64,000 nucleotides of DNA, from the NCBI RefSeq assembly GCF_031760065.1, contig NZ_CP134500.1, positions 7,232,299 to 7,296,298 on the forward strand, in the 5' to 3' direction. The notes beneath the pieces are model-generated. The model had not been told where the DNA came from, made no database searches, and was given only the letters and a program-made list of their open reading frames with translations. Below are positions 1 through 8,106 of the stretch, in pieces (the first letter of the stretch is position 1; the number at the start of each line of letters is the position of its first letter). Both the position numbers and the translations under genes were made by a program. This stretch comes from Streptomyces durocortorensis. GTDB taxonomy: Bacteria > Actinomycetota > Actinomycetes > Streptomycetales > Streptomycetaceae.

Positions 1-722
1 CAGGGGTGGGCGGCGTGTGCCTCGCGCAGCGATGCGTCCCCCTTGTAGAGGGCGTGCCGCTTGCGGTAGTCGGCGAGGGTGAAGGTCGCACCGCCCTCGT
101 GGTCACGGACATGGTTCTCGGGGACGCCGCCGACCTGGCCGTGCTCGTAGATGTAGTCGCCGAGGTGGACGACGAAGTCGACGTTCTCCCGGGCGATGCC
201 GCGGTGGGCTGCGTAGAAGCCGTCGTGGAAAGCCTGGCAGTTGGCGGCGGCGAAGCGGACCGCGCCGACTGCGCCGGCCGGGGCGGTCTTCGTACGGCCC
301 ACACGGCTGGTCCGGCCGAGCGCGGTGAAGGCGTAGAAGTAGTGCCGCCCGGATCTCAGTCCGCCGACCGGTACGTGCACACTGTGGCCGAGGGTCGTGG
401 ACGCCGGGGCGGTGCCGCGGGCGACGACCGTGCGCAGTCCGGCGTCCTCGGCGACGACCCAGCCGACCTCGACGACGTCGGGAAGGTCCTGCTCGGCGGC
501 GAGGGGTTCGGGCGCCAGGCGGGTCCACAGCACGACGGACGAAGGCTGCGGGTCGCCGGAGGCGACGCCGAGGGTGAAGGGCGCCGGGTCGTAGTCGGCT
601 CCCAGCGCCTCGGCTGCCTCGCGGGCCTGCGCGGGCGAGAGCCCGGCGGCCAGCGGCCAGGCGATGCCGAGGGCGCCCGACGCGGCGGCGGCCTTGAGCA
701 GATCACGGCGGTTGAGCTTCAC
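1..722 (-). CDS. phoD: PhoD-family alkaline phosphatase, N-terminal part (runs off the left edge)
   Basis: The minus-strand frame from GTG at 722 is open to the window edge, giving about 240 residues. It starts with a twin-arginine signal (NRRDLLKAAAASG, then a hydrophobic stretch), followed by the PhoD N-terminal beta domain (TLGVASGDPQPSSVVLWTRL) and the start of the metallophosphatase domain with the AANCQ and HLGDYIYEHG motifs. PhoD enzymes are Tat-exported, Ca/Fe-dependent phosphodiesterases/phosphomonoesterases that release phosphate outside the cell. The GTG start overlaps the stop of the upstream gene (GTGA), so the two are probably translationally coupled. The C-terminal half, with the remaining metal ligands, is outside the window. 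Phosphate control (a PHO box) is usual in the family, but I could not identify one. Confidence 0.93.
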   Translation of the reverse strand, partial: MKLNRRDLLKAAAASGALGIAWPLAAGLSPAQAREAAEALGADYDPAPFTLGVASGDPQPSSVVLWTRLAPEPLAAEQDLPDVVEVGWVVAEDAGLRTVVARGTAPASTTLGHSVHVPVGGLRSGRHYFYAFTALGRTSRVGRTKTAPAGAVGAVRFAAANCQAFHDGFYAAHRGIARENVDFVVHLGDYIYEHGQVGGVPENHVRDHEGGATFTLADYRKRHALYKGDASLREAHAAHP

Positions 723-1309
723 GACCGGCCTCCGGCGGTGTTGAGGGTGGCGGTATCAAGGGTGAGGGATATCGCGTCCGCGTAGCCGTCGTTGGACGTG
801 CCGCCGGAGCGCGTGAAGACGAGCAGGACTCGGGCACTGCGGGCGCCCGGCGGCACCGTGGAGGCCGCCTCGCACTGCAGGAGTGCGGTACGCCCCTTGC
901 GGTCCCCCGCGGTCACGGGCCCGAGCACGCTCAGCGCGACCGGGGTCCCCCTGACGTCCCGGAACTCCACGGACAGCCGTACCCCGTCTTCCTGGCCCGC
1001 GTACCCGCCGAGCCAGCCGCGTACGGCGTACCGGACGCGGCCCGCGTCAACAGCCGCGCGCCCGGTCGCCCCGGTCTGCGGCAGATCGATGTCCTGGACC
1101 AGTGCCGTACGGGGCGAGTTCCCCCCGGAGAAGAACCGGCTGCCGCGCTGGGCGGGGCCGGGGTCGGACGGGCCCGGGTACCCTCCGCCGAAGCTGTAGT
1201 CGATCAGCGCGGGTGCGCCCTGCGCGATCCTCCAGCCGTTCACCGAGCCGACCGGCTCCGCACTTCCTCCCGGCCCACTCTCCGCGTCGCCGTTCACAAC
1301 GAGATTCAT
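719..1309 (-). CDS. Phosphatase-associated beta-sandwich protein, unknown function
   Basis: This 196-residue protein is encoded directly upstream of phoD, and its TGA overlaps the phoD GTG. I chose ATG 1309 because GGGAGA lies 8 nt upstream and because the family-like text starts at MNLVVNGDAESG. The sequence (VNGDAE start, SVNGWRI, alternating hydrophobic strands, YADAISLTL end) has the look of a carbohydrate-binding or discoidin-like jelly-roll domain. No signal peptide is visible, which is odd next to a Tat-exported enzyme; it might travel with PhoD or act in the cytoplasm. The function is inferred only from context. Confidence 0.75.
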   Translation of the reverse strand: MNLVVNGDAESGPGGSAEPVGSVNGWRIAQGAPALIDYSFGGGYPGPSDPGPAQRGSRFFSGGNSPRTALVQDIDLPQTGATGRAAVDAGRVRYAVRGWLGGYAGQEDGVRLSVEFRDVRGTPVALSVLGPVTAGDRKGRTALLQCEAASTVPPGARSARVLLVFTRSGGTSNDGYADAISLTLDTATLNTAGGRS

Positions 1310-1706
1310 CCACGTCTCCCCTGGGTGTTCTGCTGTGTTGTCGCGCCACGCATCACACCAGCCCCGCATGAACCGCAGGAAGCCCTTCACCAAACTTTCT
1401 CAGCAACCTGTACGGACAAGTGCGAGTAGCAAAGGCACAAAACACAAGGAAGGGGCCATCAATGGAAGATCCGGTAGCGCACAGCAGCGAAACAGCGTTA
1501 CGGAAGCAAGATCCGCCGAGTGCTGCGCTCGCCCGCCAAGCAGATGTCCGGTCCCAGATACCTTTAAGGCACCGTGCGCGTCTGACCAGCGGCGCCTACA
1601 TGCCGCGTTCGACTGGTGCCCGGACCGTGGCCAGGGCCCGGTTGACTGTGCGCTGAGATGAGGGTGAGCTCGCCGCCCCGGTGGTCGTTCGAGCAAGGCC
1701 GCGTAG
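1310..1706. other. Intergenic stretch, one weak ORF only
   Basis: About 400 bp separates the phosphatase pair from the IS4-type gene. A short plus-strand frame at 1462-1656 has an acceptable ribosome site (AAGGAAGGGG) before ATG and starts MEDPVAHSSETALRK, but it resembles nothing I know. It may be the 5' stump of a gene lost to the neighbouring IS. I see no clear terminator or promoter. Confidence 0.4.
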
Positions 1707-3113
1707 TTAGGGAGCGTCGAGGTCTGTCAAGGGCTGCTGTTCGGGTGAGTCTGGGGAGTGAGCGGCGTAGGCACCCCTGCGGGTCTGGTAGATAAGACCC
1801 CGTCGCGCCCATTTGGCCATTTGAGCGTTCAGGCTGTTGACGTTGGCGGTGCCGAGCGCTGATGCGACCTCGTGAGGTGTCCAGGAGTAGTCGGGTGCAG
1901 AGCGCAGAACGGCGAGTGTGCCTTGAAGCTGGGGTGTTCCCGGAGCGAGGGGTGGCGGGGTTGGTGGTGAAGCGGCGGGTGCCGCCTCATCGAGCAGCAT
2001 GTAGACGCCAGTGTGTGGTTTGTGGATCAGTCCGTTTCGGGCCCAGCGGGCCAGCAGTACGGCGTAGCTGTGCACGTTGTCCGCGTTGACGGCCTGGGCG
2101 AGTTCGCGTGGCCCCCAGCGGCGGCCGGGTTCGGAGCGTAGGACGGCGTAGGCGCGATCGATCAAGGTCGGTTCGCCGGGTTTCGTGGGTGAGGCAGGAG
2201 TCTGGGATGGGTGCCGACGTGAGAGGAAGGCTGGTGTCGTTGGTCGGAGGAGGAACTTCCCGTCGTCGAAGCCGCGGTCGGCCAGGACGAGGGAGTCGTC
2301 ACCGAGCAGATGCAGCAGCTTTCGGGCGTAGTGGTTCTCGCCGTGCCGCTTCGGCCCGAAAGCGGCACCGAGCAGGCCGCGCGTTCCTGTCTCGACCAGC
2401 GACATCAGCCGCAGCGTGGGGTAACCCGTGATTCCCAGCCGGTGGCGGACTCGCCCGAGCCAGGCGTAGTTGCGCTCCCCGTCCGGCACCTTGATCGAGC
2501 TGCATCCGTCGAATGCCACTGTGCGCCACTGCCGGTATCGAGCCCCCGGAGTACGGGGTTGGGCCAGCGGGCCAGCGACTACTTCGAACAGGGCTTTCAA
2601 CGGTGCGGCACCCAGACGGCGACGCAGATCACGTAGGGCCTTCTCCGAAGGCGTCACGACCGGGAGCCCAGTCAGCCCGGCGACCAGCTTGTTCCAGACT
2701 TTGGCGTAGCCCAGTTGCGGGAACAAGCCCAGTGCCAACACGAAGTAGATGCCTACTCGCGACGGAAGAATCCGCCTTCGCCGTTCGACCGTCCCCGTCT
2801 CCTCCAGTATGGCGTCGACCAACTCGAAGCGAACGTATTTGGTTAACTCACCCAGGTGCCCTGGGGCAAGAACACCTTCGCCGACGGCGAGAATACCTGG
2901 GAGCGTGCTGACGGCAGACTGACGATGCAACGGAGCCTCGCGAGCGATGGATCTTGGCAGATCCCTACTCCTACCCGGGGTGCCAACCCGCCCACGCACA
3001 AAACGGCCGTCGCCCCGTCGGACCGAATCTTGAGTGCATCCACCGAAGGTTGGCCGAGTCACGGAGTTGGCAGTGTGTTGGTACCGTTCGAGACGGTTCC
3101 TTCGAACGAACAA
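1707..3113 (-). CDS. Chimeric IS4-family transposase fused to a duplicated winged-helix tail
   Basis: The first about 300 residues follow an IS4-family transposase: the N-terminal domain (FELVDAILEETGTVERRRR, LPSRVGIYFVLALGLF), the first catalytic region (WRTVAFDGCSSIKVPD) and the second (LVLADRGFDDGKFLL). The rest of the DDE core, with the YREK glutamate, is missing. Instead the frame runs into two similar about 57-residue repeats (LIDRAYAVLRSEPGRRWGP... and LQGTLAVLRSAPDYSWTP...), each ending in WARxGLI(H/Y), separated by a Pro-rich linker and shaped like small winged-helix domains. The transposase is probably dead and joined by deletion to the tail of an unrelated DNA-binding gene. The start is uncertain; in-frame upstream residues look non-native and the first codon is TTG. 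Confidence 0.75.
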   Translation of the reverse strand: MFVRRNRLERYQHTANSVTRPTFGGCTQDSVRRGDGRFVRGRVGTPGRSRDLPRSIAREAPLHRQSAVSTLPGILAVGEGVLAPGHLGELTKYVRFELVDAILEETGTVERRRRILPSRVGIYFVLALGLFPQLGYAKVWNKLVAGLTGLPVVTPSEKALRDLRRRLGAAPLKALFEVVAGPLAQPRTPGARYRQWRTVAFDGCSSIKVPDGERNYAWLGRVRHRLGITGYPTLRLMSLVETGTRGLLGAAFGPKRHGENHYARKLLHLLGDDSLVLADRGFDDGKFLLRPTTPAFLSRRHPSQTPASPTKPGEPTLIDRAYAVLRSEPGRRWGPRELAQAVNADNVHSYAVLLARWARNGLIHKPHTGVYMLLDEAAPAASPPTPPPLAPGTPQLQGTLAVLRSAPDYSWTPHEVASALGTANVNSLNAQMAKWARRGLIYQTRRGAYAAHSPDSPEQQPLTDLDAP

Positions 3114-3126
3114 GGCAGGTCAGCAG

Positions 3127-3636
3127 GTGTCAGCTCTAGACTTTTACGCCCAAGTCGCCACCAGTGGCGACGTACTTGGAGCTGGAATCGGCACCGACCC
3201 CGGGGGCTGGGAAGCTGCTGTGGGGCCGGATTTCCTCGATGTTCCCGGTGGCGGCCTCCTACGGAGGGACTACGGGCTCGTGGAGATCAATTTCTCACCG
3301 GACCAGCAGGGGCTCCAGGGGCAGATGGCCTGCTTCGGCTTCGGCGTCAAGCCCCAACGGCTGCTGTACGACCTGTCCCCGACCACGGTGCCGCTTCCGC
3401 TCTCGCAGAAGTACGGGCAATTCGCGCCCCGGCTGCCGTTTGAGGAACTTCGGGCCGCCATCCTGTCCCTGGGGCACACGGTGGAGCTCGAAGAAACCTC
3501 GCGCGACATGCACCGTTACCGCGTGTCCGAGTCTGCCGCTCGCATTGACGTCGTCCTCGATCCTGATCCGTACGGTTCAGGCCCCACCGATCCGGACGGA
3601 CATCAGGCAGATGACGTATGGTCCATCTCCCTGTGA
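3127..3636 (+). CDS. Uncharacterised protein, possible immunity-type
   Basis: About 169 residues from GTG 3127 (VSALDFYAQVATSG...). GGCAGG lies just upstream; an earlier ATG at 3034 is possible, but the added residues look non-native. The sequence is acidic, soluble and has no membrane segment or signal. Features such as GLVEINFSPDQQG, LPFEELRAAILSLGHTVE and a terminal DDVWSISL resemble the small cytoplasmic proteins often annotated as hypothetical or immunity-like in Streptomyces, but I cannot name the family. The gene is divergent from the IS4 chimera; a 7-bp inverted repeat (CGTTCGA...TCGAACG, 3085-3108) lies between the two starts and could be an operator. Confidence 0.6.
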   Translation: MSALDFYAQVATSGDVLGAGIGTDPGGWEAAVGPDFLDVPGGGLLRRDYGLVEINFSPDQQGLQGQMACFGFGVKPQRLLYDLSPTTVPLPLSQKYGQFAPRLPFEELRAAILSLGHTVELEETSRDMHRYRVSESAARIDVVLDPDPYGSGPTDPDGHQADDVWSISL

Positions 3637-3726
3637 TGACCGGCCCAAGCTTCGGACCAGTGGATGTCAGATATCGAAGCTGAGCCAATCTCGTCGGCCG
3701 AATCGCTGGACAGCTACCGCCAAGGC

Positions 3727-4020
3727 CTAACTACGCGGCCTTGGTCGTTCGAGTCCGGTAGCGACCCAGGGGCCGGCGCCTGTGCAGGCGCGGTCGGCGA
3801 GGACGGGGACGCCCTGGCGTTTGCAGATCTGGATCATCCGGTGGGTACGGGCCGCGGTGAAATCATGAGTGCGGCCCGGCAGGGCGGGCGAGATCCACAG
3901 CAGCTCGTCGGGCCGGATCGGTGAGGACCGGTCCGCCCGGCTGTCGCCGACGCGGTCGCACTCGGCGAGGGTCCCGTCCAGTAGGACGAAGTCCGGGCTG
4001 TGCTCGTGCAGCGTCAGCAC
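3727..4020 (-). pseudogene. Fragment of IS5-family transposase (DDE_Tnp_4 type)
   Basis: The minus strand encodes [34 protein letters not shown] and RQGVPVLADRA. These are close to the same segments of the complete transposase at 29762-30511 ([35 protein letters not shown]). The HTH start, the region between the first two catalytic parts (partly), and the C terminus with the glutamate are missing. It is a relic of an older insertion just upstream of the regulator gene at 4051. Confidence 0.8.
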
Positions 4021-4050
4021 GGAACGCTGGATTCGGCGGGGAACGGAGCG

Positions 4051-5079
4051 ATGATGGCCAAACGTATTCATTTCACGGCAGAGGACCTCGGGCGGACCAG
4101 GGTGAAGAGCACCCTGGGTGTGGCCGCTGAGACGTTGGACAGTGTCCAACGACTGCGGGAGAGGGGCAGGGACAGGGCCCCGGCTCTACGCGGCTGGCGG
4201 ATGTCGGTGACCAGTGGGCTGGGCGGGTCGCTCCGCGAACAAGCTTCCCCCCTGCTGGCGTTGATGCCCACTCATGGGCCGCAGATCGATATCGCGACCC
4301 TCACCGGGGGCGCCACGTGTATCGACGAGGCGGTCGACAACCTGCTGGCGGCTTCCCGCGCGATGACACGCCTGGAAGTGGAGTACCTCGACATCCATCC
4401 CGCTCACCGAGGGTGGGCCCGGGCCCTTGCCGCCGGCGACCGAGGAGCCCGTCGGGAACTGGCCAAGGCGTTACGGGCTTGCCACAGGGTGGCTGTCGCA
4501 CCGTACTGGCCCCAGATACGCATCCACCTCGCTTCAGCCCGGGACGGCTACGTGCGCACGATGGCCGAGGACAGAGTCGAGGGGCTACTGAAGACGGTAT
4601 GTGCTCCGCTGGTCCGTTGGCGGCCTCCCGTCCTGGAAGTGCATCATCCCCACGACGCGGACATCCAGTTGCGGGGGCGAGGGCTCGTCATCGCTCCGAC
4701 GGTGTTCTCCTCCCGGCAGGTGGAGGTACTGCAGAACCTGGCGGACCCGGAGCAGTCGCCCGTCCTGGCGCTGCCCACGGTCGGCGGGGAGATGAACGAC
4801 TCCGCACAGTGGCTTGTCGGAGAATCTGCCCAGGGGGCGCTCGAGGACCTGGTCGGGCGGACCAGAGCCGCCGTACTCGCAACTGTGGCCGACGGGTGCA
4901 GCACGACGGAGCTGGCCTGTTGCCTGGGCATCTCGCCCGCAACCGCCAGCCAGCACGCGAGCGTACTGCGCCGGGCCGCTCTGATCACGACCCGCCGCGA
5001 CGGCAAGGCCGTACTGCACACGACCACACGCTTGGGCGCCGCGCTGCTGGCCGCGACCACTCATGGTTTCGGCCCCTGA
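4051..5079 (+). CDS. ArsR-like winged-helix transcriptional regulator
   Basis: About 342 residues. The first ATG of an ATGATG pair is taken because GGGGAACGGAGCG precedes it. The protein starts with MAKRIHFTAEDLGRTRV, has a long helical middle, and ends in a C-terminal HTH (AAVLATVADGCSTTELACCLGISPATASQHASVLRRAALITTRRDGKAVLH), the arrangement of the large Streptomyces ArsR-like regulators. A second member of the family lies at 19778-20779 with the same start pattern (FSDADLGRTQV) and the same C-terminal HTH. Both sit beside a gene for a small secreted protein. Sensing ligand unknown; no ArsR metal site (CxC) is visible. Confidence 0.88.
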   Translation: MMAKRIHFTAEDLGRTRVKSTLGVAAETLDSVQRLRERGRDRAPALRGWRMSVTSGLGGSLREQASPLLALMPTHGPQIDIATLTGGATCIDEAVDNLLAASRAMTRLEVEYLDIHPAHRGWARALAAGDRGARRELAKALRACHRVAVAPYWPQIRIHLASARDGYVRTMAEDRVEGLLKTVCAPLVRWRPPVLEVHHPHDADIQLRGRGLVIAPTVFSSRQVEVLQNLADPEQSPVLALPTVGGEMNDSAQWLVGESAQGALEDLVGRTRAAVLATVADGCSTTELACCLGISPATASQHASVLRRAALITTRRDGKAVLHTTTRLGAALLAATTHGFGP

Positions 5080-5225
5080 CGAAAGGATCGCCGGGTGCTG
5101 TCTGCCGCGCGATAGTCGTCTGTGTCGCACCATCCGAAGCGACGGCACGCGCGGGCGGGGGATCCGCGCGTGCCGTCGCAGAATCAACGACCGATGGCTT
5201 CTGCTTGATCCCTAAGGAGAAAAAC

Positions 5226-5546
5226 ATGCGCGTTCACTGCCGTATTGGTGCTGTCGCGGCATCCTTCGCCCTGGTGGGTGGAGGACTGTTGGGATTAGCC
5301 TCGCAGGCCGTAGCGTCCCCGTCGGCGCTTTCCTGCGGCTCACCCAGTTACCTGGTCGGAGGCGAAGGGCACCATGGCGCCTCCATCAGGTGTACGGGTT
5401 CGGCGTTCACCGAGTTCATCGACTGCTACAAGCCCGGGTACGGCACCTACCGCCACTTTGGCAACCGCGCGCTATCTGGAGGGACATCGACCGCCTGGTG
5501 CGATCGGAACGCAACCGTCAAGCACGTGGGGGTCACTCCCTCCTGA
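5226..5546 (+). CDS. Small secreted cysteine-containing protein
   Basis: 106 residues with a good Sec signal (MRVHCRIGAVAASFALVGGGLLG, cleavage near QAVASPSA) preceded by AAGGAGA at ideal spacing. The mature part (about 75 residues) has four cysteines (LSCGSPSY, IRCTG, IDCYKPG, WCDRN), probably two disulfides. It lies 146 bp downstream of the ArsR-like regulator on the same strand and may be its target or partner. Small secreted proteins of this size and cysteine content occur widely in Streptomyces; I cannot give a function. Confidence 0.75.
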   Translation: MRVHCRIGAVAASFALVGGGLLGLASQAVASPSALSCGSPSYLVGGEGHHGASIRCTGSAFTEFIDCYKPGYGTYRHFGNRALSGGTSTAWCDRNATVKHVGVTPS

Positions 5547-5737
5547 TTTCGGGGCCCAGCCGACTGTGCCCCGTGCAACCCCTTCGTCCTGAGCGCTCTC
5601 TGAGATCCCGGCGCGTTGATGCTTCTTCGGCGCGTGAGGGCACAGTTCATCTGTACTTCTCGGATCGGGGGAGCAGATCGTCCGCAGCCAGGCCCCGAGG
5701 TCCTGGGCCAGGCCGAGGGTCGACCGGATCCTGGCTG

Positions 5738-6055
5738 GGGCACCTGGCGCTGGCCGCGGTCTCGGGCACCGCCAACGCCGGATGGCTACGCCGTCTGTAC
5801 GGCCAACTGCCAGCCCCTGACGTGGCGTTCCTCCTCGACCTGTCGCCGGAGGTCGCCGCGGCACGGGTCCGGGCCCGTAACACCGACACCAACTCACTCT
5901 CCTTCCTCACCCGGTTCCGCGATGCCTACCGGGACCTGGACGAGTACAGGGACGGCGTGTTCACCGTGCTCGACGCCGGCCTTCCCCCGGCCGGACTGCT
6001 CGACGACGCCTGGGCCCACCTGGCCCGCACCGACCGGTGGCTCGCCGATGTCTGA
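5738..6055 (+). pseudogene. C-terminal remnant of a thymidylate kinase-like gene
   Basis: The frame ending at 6055 encodes LPAPDVAFLLDLSPEVAAARVRARN, SFLTRFRDAYRDLDEY and VFTVLDAG, the usual C-terminal half of thymidylate/deoxynucleoside kinases (the LDLSPE strand, the lid arginines, the YRDL helix). No P-loop part is present upstream; the sequence before about 5738 is unrelated. Its TGA overlaps the ATG of the next gene (ATGTCTGA), so it was once an operon with the reductase. Confidence 0.72.
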
Positions 6056-6824
6056 CAGCGCACCCGGCACGCACCCACGGGTGACCGTCTCGGGCGTCGG
6101 CGGCATCGGAGAGGTCGTCCTCGCCCGGCTCCTGGCCTCCGGTCACCCCGCCGGCCGGCTGAGGGGCATGGTGAGGACGGAGGACCACGCGCGACGCCTG
6201 GTCCGCACGTACGCCGTCGACGTCAGCGCGGACAACGGGCGGGCCGCACGCGGGGCCGAGGTGCTGATCCTGGCCGTGCGTCCCGACCAGGCGGAGAAGG
6301 TTCTCGCCTAGGCCATGCCGGAGCTCGCGCCTGGTGCTGCCGTCGTCTCGCTCGTCGCCGGTCTCCCGCTCGACCGCATCCCCCTGCCGGGGGCCGCCGT
6401 CCACGCCTTCCGGGCGGCCGGGAACGCGGCGACCATCGAGCGGTCCGGCCTGTTGGCGCTCACCCCGGCCGACGGAGTGTCCACGGCCGTACGGGCCACG
6501 GTCACCGGTCTGCTGCGGCGGTTCGGCTCGGTGGTCGCGATCACCGAGCCGCAGCAGGACACCGCGGCGTCGAGCCTCGGGAGCGGGGCGGCCTTCCTGG
6601 CCCTGGCCGCGACCGGCATCGGCACGGCCGCCGTCGAAGCCGGCGTCACCCCCGAGGTGGCCCGCGACTTCGCCGCGGACGCCCTGGAGAGCGCCGCCGC
6701 CATGCTCCGCGGGACGGGTGCCGCATCCCCGGCCGCCTGGAAAGGGCTCGCCACCCCGGGGGGAATCACCGAGGCCGGACTCCCGCGACTGCAGACGGCG
6801 GGCGCCGCGGACATACTGAGCTGA
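6048..6824 (+). pseudogene. Pyrroline-5-carboxylate reductase-like gene with amber codon, 3' end replaced by an IS
   Basis: From ATG 6048 the protein has the ProC Rossmann start (RVTVSGVGGIGEVVLARLLASGH), VLILAVRPDQAEKVL, then a TAG at 6309-6311. The same frame continues with AVVSLVAGLPLDRIPLPGA, VHAFRAAGNAA, SLGSGAAFLAL and the C-terminal dimer region (TPGGITEAGLPRLQ). ProC makes proline from pyrroline-5-carboxylate with NAD(P)H. The last codons, including the stop, come from the left inverted repeat of the adjacent IS (6818-6832), so about 10-15 residues are lost. Two independent lesions make loss of function likely. A restart at ATG 6315 would lack the cofactor-binding domain. Confidence 0.82.
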
Positions 6825-7703
6825 TTCCAACCTGTCGGCGATGTCCGTCAGTTGGGTGACTCTGCAACGCGATGAAGCTCTTGGTAGGAGGTGTCACGAC
6901 CAAGATCCACCGTGCCCCACCAGGAGCTTCGCGTGCTTGTCTACCCGTCGTCGATTGATCTGTCCAGCCACACCCTGCGCTTCCTGAGCGCTCGACTGCA
7001 CGCCCGGCGGCGGGAGATCGGGACGCGCTGGCGACGTCTGCCCGCAGGCCGACAGGCCCTGCTCGCCTTGGCCCACCTGCGATGCGGCGATACTTATGCC
7101 CAGCTCGCCGCCGGGTTCCGCATCGGCATCGCGACCGCCTATCGCTACGTACGCGAGGTCATAGACGTCCTGGCCGTCCTCGCCCCGACCCTGACCGAGG
7201 CGATGAAGACCATCCGGACCAAGGCGCTCGTGATCCTGGACGGCACCCTCCTACCGATCGACCGGACCGCCGCCGACACCCCGTACTACTCCGGGAAACA
7301 CAAGCGCCACGGCATGAACGTCCAGGTCCTCACCGATCCGTTCGGTCGACTGTTTCGGGCGTCACCCGCCCCGCCCGGGTCCGTCCACGACCTGACAGCC
7401 GCACGGACCCACGGGATCATCGACGCGCTCGCCGCGGCCGAGCTGAAGTGCTGGGCGGACAAGGCGTACCAGGGAGCCGGCCACCCCGTCCGCGTCCCGT
7501 TCCGAGGCCGTCGGCTCAAGCGGTGGAAGCGCCGACACAACAGTAGCCACGCCAAGATCCGCTGCCTGGTCGAGCAGGCCATGGCGGTCCTGAAGAGCTG
7601 GCGACTCCTACGGAAGCTCCGCTGCAGCACCAACCGCTTCACCGCGATCGTCCAGGCCGTACTCGTCCTCCATCACGCGTCAGCGTGAGGTTGGAAAAGG
7701 CTC
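6818..7703 (+). mobile_element. IS5-family insertion sequence, apparently complete (about 886 bp)
   Basis: The ends are imperfect inverted repeats: GAGCTGATTCCAACC at 6818-6832 and the complement of GAGCCTTTTCCAACC at 7689-7703 (12 of 15 match). The same end, GAGCCTTTTCCAACC, is found at 23572-23586 beside a partial second copy. No clean target duplication is visible (ACT left, AAG right). It carries one transposase gene and truncates the reductase gene on its left. Confidence 0.8.
6933..7688 (+). CDS. IS5-family transposase (DDE_Tnp_4)
   Basis: About 251 residues from GTG 6933, chosen because AGGAG lies 8 nt upstream and the product then starts VLVYPSSIDLSS, as these transposases do. An HTH_Tnp_4 region (LRCGDTYAQLAAGFRIGIATAYRYV) is followed by the DDE core: LVILDGTLLPIDR (first D), KCWADKAYQGAG (second D) and LVEQAMAVLKSWRLL (E). 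The reading frame is unbroken, so this copy could be active. Confidence 0.9.
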   Translation: MLVYPSSIDLSSHTLRFLSARLHARRREIGTRWRRLPAGRQALLALAHLRCGDTYAQLAAGFRIGIATAYRYVREVIDVLAVLAPTLTEAMKTIRTKALVILDGTLLPIDRTAADTPYYSGKHKRHGMNVQVLTDPFGRLFRASPAPPGSVHDLTAARTHGIIDALAAAELKCWADKAYQGAGHPVRVPFRGRRLKRWKRRHNSSHAKIRCLVEQAMAVLKSWRLLRKLRCSTNRFTAIVQAVLVLHHASA

Positions 7704-8106
7704 AAGGTAAGCAGGTCTGGAGAACCCCTGAGCGCAGGGTGGGGAAATTCAACGAGCGTCATCAGCGGTTCAGACGTAAAACGCTGGTTCCTCTCGTACT
7801 CCTCTCCATCACGCTTGCCGGACCCGGACCATCTGGCAGTTCTGGCCCGTCCCGGCTTTGTCGGGGCCGCTCTCACCCTCACCGGCATCCCCCGGATCAG
7901 GCTGCCCCCAGCTTCATCGCCCTGCTGGGACGGGGACGATGGCGACGGTCTCTCACCTCCGCACGAGTTCACAGCGCCTCACGGCGCACTGACACCCCCC
8001 CCAAGACATGCGATCGACAAGGCAGAAAGTCATGCCAACTCCGGAGCCCGGGCGCCCCCTTGCGGGGCAAACAAAACGGTAATATGGGGGGGGGCAGGCT
8101 GCCGGG
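7704..8106. other. Non-coding stretch
   Basis: About 400 bp between the IS and the end of the kinase gene. I found no convincing gene in any frame. It contains a 9-base G run near 8090, close to the kinase stop codon. Confidence 0.4.

Noticed and set aside
6..785. Plus-strand 259-residue frame at the left edge.
   Set aside because: It is antisense to phoD, whose Tat signal and metallophosphatase motifs are clear on the minus strand.
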